Position numbers and translations under genes: made by a program. The notes beneath the pieces are model-generated. The model did no database searches and had not been told where the DNA came from. It saw only the letters and a program-made list of their open reading frames with translations. Shown piece by piece: positions 9,477 to 18,265 of a stretch of 64,000 nt of DNA. How positions within the stretch are numbered: position 1 is the stretch's first letter; each line of letters starts with the position of its first letter. The DNA is from an uncultured Spartobacteria bacterium (GTDB taxonomy: Bacteria > Verrucomicrobiota > Verrucomicrobiia > Chthoniobacterales > Chthoniobacteraceae): positions 30,198 to 94,197 of the forward strand of contig CAIRYQ010000091.1 of NCBI GenBank assembly GCA_903882875.1, given 5' to 3'.

Positions 9477-10064
9477 ATGTCCGAACTTCTCGTCAGGGAT
9501 CGCTGGTATGCGCTCATCGTCGCCGGGCCGAGCGGCTCGGGAAAGAGTGTCGTGGCGGAGGAGATCGCGAGGGAGCTGAGCCTGCCGGTGATTGACGCGG
9601 ATGACTATCACAGTCGGGAAGCCGTGGAGCGCATGAAGAGCGGCACGCCGCTGACGGATGATTACCGGCAGAATTGGGCGGAGCGGATCCTCGGCGGGAT
9701 GATTGCCTGGCGCCGGCGCGGGGAGAGCGTGGTGATTGCGTGTTCGTGCATCCGTCGCCGGACGCGGGATCGTTTCCGCACTTATGTGAACGAGGCGCGG
9801 ATCGTGGGCGGGCAGGTGGTGATCGCATGGCTGGATGTGTCGCCGGATTTGCTGAAGGCGCGGCTGCTGAACCGGGAGGAGCAGCACACGCATTTTTTCC
9901 CGGCGTCGCTTCTGCCGTCGCAACTGGGATCGGTGGAGAAGCCGGATCCGGCGACGGAGCCCGGCGTGGTGAATGTCGAGGTGCGGACTGATCCGCCGGA
10001 TGTGGTCGCGCGGAGAGTTTGGGAGTCGGTGCCTGCACTGCACCCTTTCGTCTCGCGGGTGTGA
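9477..10064 (+). CDS. gntK: Gluconokinase (thermoresistant GntK/IdnK family)
   Basis: This 195-residue cytoplasmic kinase would phosphorylate D-gluconate to 6-phosphogluconate, feeding the pentose phosphate or Entner-Doudoroff pathway. Visible signatures are the P-loop GPSGSGKS (residues 17-24), DADDYH in the substrate region, GTPLTDDYRQNW, and the HFFPASLLPSQLGSVE segment typical of the GntK C-terminal half. I chose the ATG at 9477 because the family begins just before the P-loop strand; upstream in-frame codons add unrelated sequence. No transporter or regulator of gluconate use is adjacent, so the gene stands alone. Confidence 0.9.
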   Translation: MSELLVRDRWYALIVAGPSGSGKSVVAEEIARELSLPVIDADDYHSREAVERMKSGTPLTDDYRQNWAERILGGMIAWRRRGESVVIACSCIRRRTRDRFRTYVNEARIVGGQVVIAWLDVSPDLLKARLLNREEQHTHFFPASLLPSQLGSVEKPDPATEPGVVNVEVRTDPPDVVARRVWESVPALHPFVSRV

Positions 10065-10502
10065 GGGTTGGACGGCGCGGTTGTCGAACACACGCGATGT
10101 CCGAAGCGACGCTACGAGAAACCGAGGTGAGAGAGAGATCGCGCGAACGACTCAGCAAACGTGCGATTCTGCGAATAGGATCCGCGGATGCAAACTCAAG
10201 GCCCTGCTCCGCGCCGCAGAGCCGTGCACTTGGGAAGATCTCCTCCCACCATCGCCGCCGCACTGGCCAGAGTCGCCGCCAAGGACGCTCTCAGATGGCT
10301 TGCCCCGTTCGGCTATAGTTTAGTTTGAAATGCTCCAGTGCAGGACTCAGCCGAAAGTTTCGCGTGATGAGCAGTTGGGGTTGCTGTTCATCGGCCCGAG
10401 CCTCCGGCATGAGCACGCGAGGAGGCAAAATAACCCGGCCTGGAGAAGACTGCTTTTCATGCGCCAAACCTTATCTTATGTGACGGGTTTTGGCGCTAGT
10501 GG
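10065..10502. other. Intergenic region, no supported gene
   Basis: The 438 bp separate gluconokinase from the convergent GT39 gene. A 74-codon ORF at 10097-10318 has an arginine/serine-rich translation with no recognisable family and looks like noise. An 8-bp inverted repeat GCGCCAAA/TTTGGCGC (10461-10468 and 10489-10496) sits just beyond the stop of the minus-strand gene and may act as a weak terminator, although no T tract follows. Confidence 0.45.
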
Positions 10503-12335
10503 CTAATCCAACAGCTTCCCCGGCTGGTAACGGTAGAGGAGGAAGACGTTCACCTTCCGCAGAGGGAGGTCGAATTTGGCGTAATCGAAGACGGTTTTGA
10601 ACTCCCACTTCGCGAAGGTACGCAGAACCCAGGTGCCGTCAGGGAGCTGGAAGCACAACTGGGACATGGGAAGATTCTCCAGCGGGTTGTCGGTGACGTA
10701 GATGGCGGTGCGCCCAGCAAAGCGGTTGATGCCGTATTCGGCGGAGTCGGCCTGGTCATTTAAGACGGGTGCGGCGCGAGCCTCGAATTCGTCGTAGCGG
10801 CCCCAGAAGTGGAACTGGTTCTCCGCGACGGGCGACTCGGCGACATACACGGCGGGATGGCCGGGCGCCTCGATGCGCTTCTGATTTTCCGGGAGATAAA
10901 AGCACAGTTCCGCGGCGGTGCCGTAGCTGTTTGCGATGAGGAAAGTCTTCTGCCCGCTCTCGCGCTCGATCGTGTCGCGGAACACGGCCACGTCTTTCGC
11001 GACCTCACGCCAGCCCACCATCCGCGCACCGGGATCGCGCTTGTAGGGCAGCGGGATTCCGATGATGCGCAACGCGTCGGTGTTCACCATCACAATGCTC
11101 ATGACTGCGCCGAGCGCGAATGCCGCCACGGTGAATTTGCGCGCGCCCTGCACGCCGCGCAGCACGCGGTCGAGGCCGTAGGAAGTGGTGAGGATGGCGA
11201 GCGAGACGATGGCGGGCGCAGTCCAGTTGGGCTGCGTCTTGTGATGCAGCGCGATCCAAGTGTATGAGAGCAGCAGCGGCAGCGCGAAGGCGGCGAGGAA
11301 GCGCGACTTCCACTGGATGTTGGTGGCGTCCTTGTGCGCGCCGATGAAGAGGATTGCGGCGACCACGGCCACGATTTTCGCCGTGAGGTAAAATCCGGTG
11401 CGCTCGAAAAAATTTCCCGCCATCCACAGCCCGAGCAGCAGCACCGCGAGCACAGCCCAGCCGATCCACGAGGTGCGCAGGCTCGACGGAAATTTTGAGA
11501 CGGACCGAGCAACCGCAGCAAACCAGCGCCCGAACGACGGCGCGACCGTCGCGACGAGTGCCATCATCATCGTGAAAAAAATCAGTGGCGAATGGACGCC
11601 GAACTGGAATGCCACAAATTCGACAAATGCACCGAAGTCGAAATTCCACCACGCCGCATCGAGCCCGCCGCGCGCGGCGAGGTGCGTGGTGGTCGGCCAG
11701 CCGTGGGACTGGTTCCACAGCACCGCCGGCACGACAAACGGGATGAACACGAACAGCATCGCCCAGAATCCGCGGCCGATGAGTTCGCCGCGGTAGCGCG
11801 GTGTCATGATGAGCAGCAGGAACACGGACGCGAAGAACGCGGTGTTCGTCATTTTGCACAGGAAGCCGACGCCGGTGAGCAGGCCGGTGAGCACCCACCA
11901 CCACGAGAAGGCCGGGCTTTTTTCCAGCGCGAGCCAGAGCGTGCAGAGCGATGCGGCCCAGAAAAAAATCGAGGGCGCATCAATCGTCATCAGCAGCGCG
12001 CCGGCGTTGAAGATGGGCGAGACGCACATCACCACGACGGTCCAGAATGCCACGCGAGCGTCGTAGATCCGCTTCGCGAGCCAGTGGACGAGCAGCGTCG
12101 TGCCGAGGCCGAAGACCGGCGCGAAAAAGCGGATGCCAAATTCCGTGTGGCCGAAGAGCGTTGTGCCCGCGCGGATGATGAATGCGATGCCGGGGCCCTT
12201 GCTGAAATACCACCAGTCGAGCCGCTGGCTCCATTCGTGATAGTAGGCTTCGTCGGGCATGAGGCCGACATTGCCGATGTACACGAGCCGCAGGACTGTG
12301 AGGACGATGAGCGAGGCGAAGAGGCGGAAATTCAT
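10503..12335 (-). CDS. GT39 family (PMT/ArnT-like) lipid-linked sugar glycosyltransferase
   Basis: This 610-residue polytopic membrane protein shows about a dozen hydrophobic segments and the N-terminal loop motif PDEAYYHEWS, where the acidic pair matches the catalytic DE of ArnT/PMT-type enzymes. It would transfer a sugar from a polyprenyl-phosphate carrier to a periplasmic acceptor such as lipid A, a glycan or a protein; the acceptor cannot be told from sequence. The C-terminal 170 residues form a soluble domain. The start at 12335 overlaps the stop of the upstream PAP2 gene by 4 bp, so the two are translationally coupled. Earlier in-frame codons extend into the PAP2 gene and are not used. 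Confidence 0.85.
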   Translation of the reverse strand: MNFRLFASLIVLTVLRLVYIGNVGLMPDEAYYHEWSQRLDWWYFSKGPGIAFIIRAGTTLFGHTEFGIRFFAPVFGLGTTLLVHWLAKRIYDARVAFWTVVVMCVSPIFNAGALLMTIDAPSIFFWAASLCTLWLALEKSPAFSWWWVLTGLLTGVGFLCKMTNTAFFASVFLLLIMTPRYRGELIGRGFWAMLFVFIPFVVPAVLWNQSHGWPTTTHLAARGGLDAAWWNFDFGAFVEFVAFQFGVHSPLIFFTMMMALVATVAPSFGRWFAAVARSVSKFPSSLRTSWIGWAVLAVLLLGLWMAGNFFERTGFYLTAKIVAVVAAILFIGAHKDATNIQWKSRFLAAFALPLLLSYTWIALHHKTQPNWTAPAIVSLAILTTSYGLDRVLRGVQGARKFTVAAFALGAVMSIVMVNTDALRIIGIPLPYKRDPGARMVGWREVAKDVAVFRDTIERESGQKTFLIANSYGTAAELCFYLPENQKRIEAPGHPAVYVAESPVAENQFHFWGRYDEFEARAAPVLNDQADSAEYGINRFAGRTAIYVTDNPLENLPMSQLCFQLPDGTWVLRTFAKWEFKTVFDYAKFDLPLRKVNVFLLYRYQPGKLLD

Positions 12336-12979
12336 GCGGTGATCGAAAGCAGCGACGGATGGCGTACGGCGAGCGCGGGTGCGATGCGCACAGCGAAGCG
12401 GCGCCAGAGCGATTCCGCGATCAGCAGCGTGAGCAACGCCATGCCGAGGCCGAGCGCGATCCCGCCGAGCACATCGCTCGGCCAGTGCGAGCCCGTGTAC
12501 ACGCGCGAGTAAGCGACGAGCAGCGCGGGGAAAAAAGCGAGCCACCCGAGACGGCGAAAAAAGATCGCCGCGAGCAGCGCGACGCACGCGGTGTTCGCCG
12601 AATGATTCGAAGGGAACGAGCGCCCCGCGGATTTGGTCGTGTCGCCGAGCGAGGTCTCCTCCTGCACCGGTTGGAAAATCCCGTGCCACGGCGGATACGC
12701 GAGCGTGAGCTTCCTCACGCCGAATTCGCTCTCATGCGGACGCAGCCGGCCCACCGTCCTTTTGATCCCGTAGCCCGCCACGGAATCGCACAGCAGCACG
12801 GCGAGCAGCGCGACACCGGTGAAGGCCCGCGCACGAAACCCGCCCCGCACGAGCACGGCGACCAGCAGCACGATCAGCGGCCATTTCCACAGCGCCGCGC
12901 TCGAAGCCGCCGCCATCACCCGGTCGAGCACCGGGCCGGTCCATTCATGGTTGATGAGAAAAAGTAGCTTTTGATCCAT
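12332..12979 (-). CDS. PAP2-family membrane phosphatase
   Basis: This 215-residue membrane protein carries the complete acid phosphatase/lipid phosphatase signature: KRTVGRLRP, then SFPSNH, then SRVYTGSHWPSD. Five or six hydrophobic segments surround these motifs. It probably dephosphorylates a polyprenyl pyrophosphate or a phospholipid on the periplasmic face. Its 4-bp overlap with the GT39 gene suggests it works with that transferase, for example by recycling the carrier lipid or removing a phosphate before sugar transfer; that link is inference. The ATG at 12979 places the first membrane segment correctly. It is divergent from the gene at 13007 with only 27 bp between them. Confidence 0.87.
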   Translation of the reverse strand: MDQKLLFLINHEWTGPVLDRVMAAASSAALWKWPLIVLLVAVLVRGGFRARAFTGVALLAVLLCDSVAGYGIKRTVGRLRPHESEFGVRKLTLAYPPWHGIFQPVQEETSLGDTTKSAGRSFPSNHSANTACVALLAAIFFRRLGWLAFFPALLVAYSRVYTGSHWPSDVLGGIALGLGMALLTLLIAESLWRRFAVRIAPALAVRHPSLLSITA

Positions 12980-13006
12980 CCGGCGTTGGCGAAGATTCGC
13001 GAGCCT

Positions 13007-13720
13007 ATGGTCACACTCCCTCGTGTAAAGAGCATCCTCGCCGCCGCGTGCCTTGCATTCGTCGCCGCTCTCACGCCGTCGCCTTCCGTTGCGGCGGACG
13101 AGCCGCCGTCCGCGCAGGAACTGCTGAAGTCCGTCCGCATCGCACAGTCGTCGCAGGACTGGAAGCTCACGGGCCGCATCCGCACCGGGAGCAAAAAAAT
13201 TCCGTTCAAGCTGACGCTGGAGAAAGGCGCGATCCGCTACCTTTTCACCGACAACGGCGACGCGCTCACGCTGCGCCTCGGGGAAAAATCCTCCACGCTC
13301 GAGGAGACAAAGAACGGAAAGACCGGGCGCATCTCCGCGGCGAAACTCGCCGAGCCGGTCCACGACACGGAGATTACCTACGAGGACATCGCGCTGCGCT
13401 TCATCTACTGGCACGACGCGCAGGTGATCGGCAGCGACATGATCTCCGCGCACCGCTGCTGGAAAGTGGAGGCGCGTCCGGCATCGGCAAACGACTCGCA
13501 ATACACGCGCGTCGTGCTCTGGATCGGACGCGAGGACGGCGCGCTGATGAAGGCCGAGAGCTACGATGCCGCGGGAAAATGGGTGCGGCGTTTCATGGTC
13601 ACCGAAGTGATGAAGCGGGAGGGCTTCTGGATGCTGAAGAAAATGCGCATCGAGAGTTCGCACGGCAGGAGCGCGGATCCGAAGCCCTCCTATCTCGAGA
13701 TCGAGGACGTGGAAAAGTAG
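13007..13720 (+). CDS. LolA-like outer-membrane lipoprotein-sorting family protein
   Basis: This 237-residue exported protein has a signal peptide ending near SVAADE. The body matches the LolA-like 'outer membrane lipoprotein-sorting protein' family, with alternating beta strands and the pattern RVVLWIGREDGALMKAESYD typical of the half-barrel that binds acyl chains. It is probably periplasmic. Unlike classical LolA it is not next to lolBCDE or ftsK, and this subfamily is of unproven function. I chose the ATG at 13007; a TTG at 12971 would add 12 residues overlapping the divergent PAP2 start and no better signal. Confidence 0.7.
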   Translation: MVTLPRVKSILAAACLAFVAALTPSPSVAADEPPSAQELLKSVRIAQSSQDWKLTGRIRTGSKKIPFKLTLEKGAIRYLFTDNGDALTLRLGEKSSTLEETKNGKTGRISAAKLAEPVHDTEITYEDIALRFIYWHDAQVIGSDMISAHRCWKVEARPASANDSQYTRVVLWIGREDGALMKAESYDAAGKWVRRFMVTEVMKREGFWMLKKMRIESSHGRSADPKPSYLEIEDVEK

Positions 13721-13801
13721 GCGAGGTTCCTGTTTCTTCGCTTTTGGATTCCGGCGATCGGTTCTGAAACGAAGAACCAAGAAACAGAAACCAAGACCCC
13801 G

Positions 13802-14698
13802 TCACTTCACCGGCGTCGCCGAGATGTCGCTTGCGACACGGCGATCGATCCTCACGGCGATCGCGATTTTTTTCCCGTCGAACTCCTCGGTGCCCTCGGC
13901 CTCCACCTCCATTTTTGCCAGTCCCTTTGTGCGTCCGGCGGTCGAGGCGGGATCCACGGGGACTTCCATCTCCACGGTGTACTCCGAGTGGAATTTTTTC
14001 CCCGTCACGTTTTCCGGGAGGTTCGAGAGCTTCACGCCCTTGCCGTCAATCTTCGCCTCCATGTGGACGGAAAGCGCGGGCTGCTTCTCGAATTCGCCGA
14101 GCGTCACGAGCTTCGCGCTGCCGCTCACGCCCTTCGGGTCGAGGCCCGTCACGCCGCTGCGCTCGAGCGATGCGACCGCGGCCTTCGCATTCACCGGCCA
14201 CGCCGCGCCGAGGGCAACCCTGTCCTTCGTCCCGAAAATGTCTTCGTCGCTCACCTCGTCCTCGGCCTGCACGCTCAGCAGCGATTCGATGATCTGCGCC
14301 TGTACATCCTCCGCGGCCTCGCCATTCACCTGCGTCTCATTTTCCGGCTCGTCGCGGCGGAGGGAAAGTTCGTCGCCTTCCTTGAAAAATTCCGCGGGCT
14401 GCCCGGCATTCACGCACTCGACCGTTTTCACCTTCAGCTTCAGCGCGCTCGGGAGGCCCTTTGTCGTCACGGCCACGACGGTGAGCGATCCAGTCATGCG
14501 GCACGCCACGATCGTCTCGTCGGACTCGACTTCCTTGCCGTCGAAAGTCGTCTTCATCTTGTCCTCGTATGCGACCTTCGCGGAGATCTCGAAGCGGTCG
14601 CCCGCCTTCACCGGGCGCAGCAGCCGGATCTCATGCAGATCCGCCGCGGCAAGTGTGGAGACGAACAGACAGAGGACGAGTAGCGCGTGCTTAAACAT
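13802..14698 (-). CDS. Secreted protein of unknown function
   Basis: This 298-residue protein begins with a clean signal peptide (residues 1-19, ending LAAADL). The mature part is acidic and rich in short beta strands, with no motif I recognise. A repeating theme of about 40 residues (EV.GKKI...V.VEVPVDP) suggests a beta-sandwich fold. The frame extends upstream to 14920, but this overlaps the next gene, so the ATG at 14698 is preferred. It lies 70 bp downstream of the AhbA/AhbB-like gene on the same strand, so cotranscription is possible. Confidence 0.7.
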   Translation of the reverse strand: MFKHALLVLCLFVSTLAAADLHEIRLLRPVKAGDRFEISAKVAYEDKMKTTFDGKEVESDETIVACRMTGSLTVVAVTTKGLPSALKLKVKTVECVNAGQPAEFFKEGDELSLRRDEPENETQVNGEAAEDVQAQIIESLLSVQAEDEVSDEDIFGTKDRVALGAAWPVNAKAAVASLERSGVTGLDPKGVSGSAKLVTLGEFEKQPALSVHMEAKIDGKGVKLSNLPENVTGKKFHSEYTVEMEVPVDPASTAGRTKGLAKMEVEAEGTEEFDGKKIAIAVRIDRRVASDISATPVK

Positions 14699-14768
14699 GC
14701 GCCCTCCTTCGCAGAATCTACGCCACATTCCAGCGTGGAATCTATCCGGAAGACCCGCGGCGATCCGC

Positions 14769-15884
14769 TTACGCCAATGCCGGTTCCGCCGCCGCGTATT
14801 TTGCGAGCCACTCGCGATGCACCCTCGGCGAGATTTCGCTCGGCTTGATTTCGCTGCGGCCGCCCCAGAACACATTTGTGTAGTCCACCGGGATGCCGAT
14901 GCTCGCGAGGTGTGCGTCAATCGCCGCCTTGTGCGCGAAGACGCGCTCCTTCTCCGTGCCGTGGCAGACGGCCATGATGTTCACGTTGTTGAAATCCGGC
15001 CCGCCCTCGCGCCAGTAGCAGTGCGTGAGGATCGGGTGCCGCCCGACTTCGCCGCCCGCCTCGATCTCGCGGCCCGCGGGCACGCGCCAATGGAAGAGCG
15101 CGTTGAACTTTGTCACGCGCTGCCCGGTCGCGCTCGGCTTCACGTGTTCGAGGAATGTCGAGAAACGTCCGATGACCTGGCGCTGGTTCAGATCCTCCGC
15201 CACGCGGCAGAACGTCTCCAAATCCACGCCCGCCTCCGCAGCGCGCGATGCCCACAGGCCGGTGCGGATTTCGTCGATCGTGAGTTCGCGTTTCAACGCG
15301 AGCAGGATTTCCCATTCGAGATCCGTCAGCTTCACGATGCCGACGCGGATCATTTTTGCCGGCTCGTCCGACTTGTCGCCGGGCTCGATCACCTTGCGCC
15401 GCACATGCCCTACGCCGAGCGCGAAGATCCCCTTCGCCGGCATGAGCTTGAATTTCGTGCAGCCCGTGTGCCGCATCAGCACGCGCGCGTGCTCCTCCAT
15501 GTTTGTGCCGGTCGGCGTTTTCAAAGTCGTCCACAGCCGATAGGCGCTGCCCGTCGTCTGATTGTCCGTGCTGCGCACGACGACGTGGCCGCTGAACGGA
15601 TCATTCTTGAACATCCAGTCGAACGCGTCGTTCAGCTTTTCCTCCGGCACCTGCCACGCCACAAGCGCGCCCTCGGCGAGATTGCTCGCGACGAGCGTCT
15701 GCCGCACACGGCGGATTGTACCCGCGGCGAGCATCGTCTTGATCCGATCAAGGACGGTCTCCAGCGGCAGCCCGCATTTCTCCGCGATGGCAACGAAAGG
15801 CTCGCGCACAAAACCAGAGATCTTGTCCTCCGATACGGCAAGGATCTGTGCGTTGACGGGGTCTGTGTGTTCGATGCTGGACAT
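14769..15884 (-). CDS. Two-copy AhbA/AhbB-like (siroheme decarboxylase family, Lrp/AsnC-type) protein
   Basis: The 371 residues contain two Lrp/AsnC-like halves, about 1-165 and 185-371. Each has a winged-helix part followed by a ferredoxin-like domain. First-half landmarks are EPFVAIAEKCGLPLETVLDRI and GTIRRVR. Second-half landmarks are LTDLEWEILLALKREL, FNALFHWRVP, HCYWREGGPDFNNVNIMAVCHG and TNVFWGG, which recall the AhbA/AhbB and NirDLGH proteins that decarboxylate siroheme in heme or heme d1 synthesis. In those systems the two subunits are usually separate genes, so this is a fused form. No other heme-synthesis gene is nearby, and a purely regulatory role is possible. The start at 15884 gives the full winged helix. 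Confidence 0.7.
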   Translation of the reverse strand: MSSIEHTDPVNAQILAVSEDKISGFVREPFVAIAEKCGLPLETVLDRIKTMLAAGTIRRVRQTLVASNLAEGALVAWQVPEEKLNDAFDWMFKNDPFSGHVVVRSTDNQTTGSAYRLWTTLKTPTGTNMEEHARVLMRHTGCTKFKLMPAKGIFALGVGHVRRKVIEPGDKSDEPAKMIRVGIVKLTDLEWEILLALKRELTIDEIRTGLWASRAAEAGVDLETFCRVAEDLNQRQVIGRFSTFLEHVKPSATGQRVTKFNALFHWRVPAGREIEAGGEVGRHPILTHCYWREGGPDFNNVNIMAVCHGTEKERVFAHKAAIDAHLASIGIPVDYTNVFWGGRSEIKPSEISPRVHREWLAKYAAAEPALA

Positions 15885-15979
15885 GGGTCGTGAGGATTAA
15901 ACCACCGCGGCCCTGCGCGCCACTTAGGAATTGCGCCATGCTGCCCGCATCTTGGGAAAGCCGTCGTCGAAAAACAGAA

Positions 15980-16014
15980 AGCCGGGAAGCAGGAGATCGT
16001 CCCGCTTCCCGGCT
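15980..16014 (-). terminator. Rho-independent terminator of the heavy-metal-binding gene
   Basis: An 11-bp perfect stem AGCCGGGAAGC / GCTTCCCGGCT with a 13-nt loop lies 26 bp beyond the stop at 16041. On the minus strand it is followed by TTTCTGTTTTT. This is the clearest intrinsic terminator in the window. Confidence 0.85.
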
Positions 16015-16040
16015 GAGATTTTCTGCGGATGCAGCGATGC

Positions 16041-16556
16041 TTACTTCGCCTTGCCCGTGAGGCCGGCGGCCTGAAGCGCGGCGATGACTTCCTTCGGGCT
16101 GAAGTTGCCCGTCACCTCGAACGAGGTAACTTTCTTTGCGGCGGTGTCGCCGGTCACGCCCTTCACGGAAGCGACGGCCTTCTTGGCGGCATTCGCGCAC
16201 TTGTCGCAGCAGAGATGCACGTCGTCCACTTTCATCGAGGAGACCTTGCCGTCCTTCGCGCCGCTGATGTCCTTGAGCGTGATGTCGGAGCTGCTGCTCT
16301 TGCCATAGTAGCCGTCCGCGACGAGCGCGTCCACGGCGGCCTGCACGGTGGCCTTGTCCGCGCCGGAGATGGTCACGGTGCCGCCGTCCTTATCCACGGT
16401 CGCAGTCGCGCCCTTGGCCTTTGCGACGGCCTTCTCGGCGCCGACGACGCAGCTCTTGCAGCAGAGATGCACGTCGGAAATTTTCACGGTGGTCTCGGCG
16501 CTGGCGAATGCGGCAAGTGCGCCAGTGGCGATGAGGGCGAGGATGGAAGTTTTCAT
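16041..16556 (-). CDS. Periplasmic double heavy-metal-associated (HMA-like) protein
   Basis: This 171-residue protein has a signal peptide (residues 1-20) and two HMA-like ferredoxin folds of about 70 residues. Each carries a doubled-cysteine metal motif (HLCCKSC near residue 31, HLCCDKC near residue 115). The canonical motif is MxCxxC; here the first cysteine is doubled and preceded by histidine in both copies. It probably binds copper, mercury or a similar soft metal in the periplasm. The two halves are similar enough to be an internal duplication. No transporter gene is adjacent. A strong terminator follows, and 189 bp separate it from the divergent DUF1501 gene. Confidence 0.78.
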   Translation of the reverse strand: MKTSILALIATGALAAFASAETTVKISDVHLCCKSCVVGAEKAVAKAKGATATVDKDGGTVTISGADKATVQAAVDALVADGYYGKSSSSDITLKDISGAKDGKVSSMKVDDVHLCCDKCANAAKKAVASVKGVTGDTAAKKVTSFEVTGNFSPKEVIAALQAAGLTGKAK

Positions 16557-16745
16557 GGTATTGGTGTCGTTGTTTGGAGTGTTGAAATGGGAACGGATTG
16601 TCCCCGTGTCAACAACCTCGGCGGCGCGCGGAACTTTGCCTGCTTCCCTATGCGCAAGCTGCCACTGCTAAGAAAACACCTGGGCGGGCGGTGAACACCC
16701 AAACGCAGCCCGTCAAAAGCGGCTGCGTTTCTTCCCCGACACGCA

Positions 16746-18149
16746 ATGCTCTCCTACCACGACACCGTCCGCACCGGCGCACAGATGCGGCGCCGCGAAT
16801 TCCTCCGCGTCGGCGGGCTCGGGCTCGGCGGACTTTCGCTCACCGATCTTCTTGCCGCGCGTGCCGCCGCAAAATCCGCGAAGCTCCCCGTCACGGACAA
16901 GTCGGTGATCTTCCTTTTCATGCACGGCGGGCCGTCGCAGTTCGAGACGTTCGACCCGAAAATGGACGCGCCCGACAGCACGCGCAGCGCGACGGGCGAG
17001 GTGAAGACCACGATCCCAGGCATCACCTTCGGTTCCACTTTTCCGAAGCTCGCGAAACTTGCGCACAAGTTCAGCGTCGTGCGTTCATTCGTGCCGGGCG
17101 ACGCGAATCACGACATCAAGAGCATCGTCGGCAAGGCCACGCTCGGCGCAAACATGGGCTCGCTCTACGCGCGCGTCGCCGGTCCGCTGCGGCCCGAGAC
17201 CACGATGCCCACGAATGTCGCGCTCTTCCCGCGCGCCGTGAGCGCCGATGCCGGACCGGCCATCACGCAGTTTGGCAACATCGTTTCCTCCGGCGATCTC
17301 GGCGCGGCTTACGCGCCGTTCGTCCCCGGTGCGGGCGGCGGCATGCAGGCGGACCTTTCCATGAACCTCCCGCAGGGTCGGGTGAACGATCGCCGCGGCC
17401 TCCTCGCATCGCTCGACAACTGGCGCAGGCGCGTGGACACCGCCAACGTCATGGAAGGTTACAGCGCGATCCAGCAGCAGGCGTTCGACACGCTCTTCGG
17501 CGGCGTCTCCGGCGCCTTCGATCTCTCGCGCGAGGATGCAAAACTCATCGAACGCTACGACACCGCGCCGCTCGTCCCGCGCGACCGCATCAGCAAAAAG
17601 TGGAACAACCACCAGCACTACGGCGACCACGCCGCGACGCTCGGCAAGCTGCTGCTCATGGCGCGCCGGCTCTGCGAACGCGGCGCGGGCTTCGTCACGC
17701 TCACCACGAGCTTCGTGTGGGACATGCACGCGGACAACAACAACGCCACGCTCACCGAGGGCATGGGCTATGTCGGCACGCCGTTCGACCACGCGGTCTC
17801 CACATTCATCGAGGATGTCGAGTCGCGCGGGCTGAGTGAAAAAATCCTGCTCGTGTGTTGCGGCGAGATGGGCCGTTCGCCGACGATCAACAAAAAGGGC
17901 GGCCGCGATCACTGGGGCAACCTCGGCCCGCTCATGCTCTATGGTGGCGGATTGAAAATGGGCCGCATCATCGGCCAGTCCTCGCGCAACGGCGGCGAAC
18001 CCGCATCCGACCCCGTGACGATTCCCGACCTCATGGCGACCATCATGCACACGCTCCTCGACACCGGCGAAGTGCGCCTCATGGACGGCCTTCCCAAAAA
18101 TCTCGTGGACGCTGTGACGGGCGGTCTGCCGATCCGGGGGCTGATCTGA
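16746..18149 (+). CDS. DUF1501 protein, third copy, Tat-exported
   Basis: This 467-residue DUF1501 protein has a textbook twin-arginine signal (RRREFLRVGGLGLGG, residues 15-29). The core shows FMHGGPSQFETFDPK, GDANHDIKS, WDMHADNNNAT and CCGEMGRSPTINKKGGRDHW. Unlike the two earlier DUF1501 genes it has no DUF1549/DUF1553 partner within the window, so it is an orphan or its partner lies elsewhere. The ATG at 16746 precedes the RR motif by 14 residues; the ATG at 16785, directly before the arginines, is an equally plausible start. The gene ends just before a long inverted repeat shared with the convergent DUF1080 gene. Confidence 0.88.
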   Translation: MLSYHDTVRTGAQMRRREFLRVGGLGLGGLSLTDLLAARAAAKSAKLPVTDKSVIFLFMHGGPSQFETFDPKMDAPDSTRSATGEVKTTIPGITFGSTFPKLAKLAHKFSVVRSFVPGDANHDIKSIVGKATLGANMGSLYARVAGPLRPETTMPTNVALFPRAVSADAGPAITQFGNIVSSGDLGAAYAPFVPGAGGGMQADLSMNLPQGRVNDRRGLLASLDNWRRRVDTANVMEGYSAIQQQAFDTLFGGVSGAFDLSREDAKLIERYDTAPLVPRDRISKKWNNHQHYGDHAATLGKLLLMARRLCERGAGFVTLTTSFVWDMHADNNNATLTEGMGYVGTPFDHAVSTFIEDVESRGLSEKILLVCCGEMGRSPTINKKGGRDHWGNLGPLMLYGGGLKMGRIIGQSSRNGGEPASDPVTIPDLMATIMHTLLDTGEVRLMDGLPKNLVDAVTGGLPIRGLI

Positions 18150-18156
18150 ATCAACC

Positions 18157-18254
18157 GTAGCCGCCGACGGCAGGAGGCGGGCTGATCTTTCTTCCCGCGT
18201 TTCGCAATCTGCGTTCCGTCTTCAAAGTGCCCGCCTCCTTCCGTCGGTGGCTAC
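18157..18254. repeat. Long imperfect inverted repeat between convergent genes
   Basis: Arms of 26 bp (18157-18182 and 18229-18254) pair with only two mismatches around a 46-nt loop. The arms begin GTAGCCGCCGACGG and end CTAC. The element lies 8 bp after the DUF1501 stop and 11 bp before the end of the convergent DUF1080 gene, so it can act as a bidirectional terminator. Its length and extragenic position resemble dispersed palindromic repeat elements. Confidence 0.75.
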
Positions 18255-18265
18255 TTTTTCCACGT

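Noticed and set aside
10097..10318. 74-codon ORF in the spacer after gluconokinase
   Set aside because: Arginine/serine-rich noise, no ribosome site, no similarity recognised.
13824..15893. 689-codon plus-strand open frame opposite the secreted protein and AhbA/B-like genes
   Set aside because: It spans two real genes on the other strand and has no family features.
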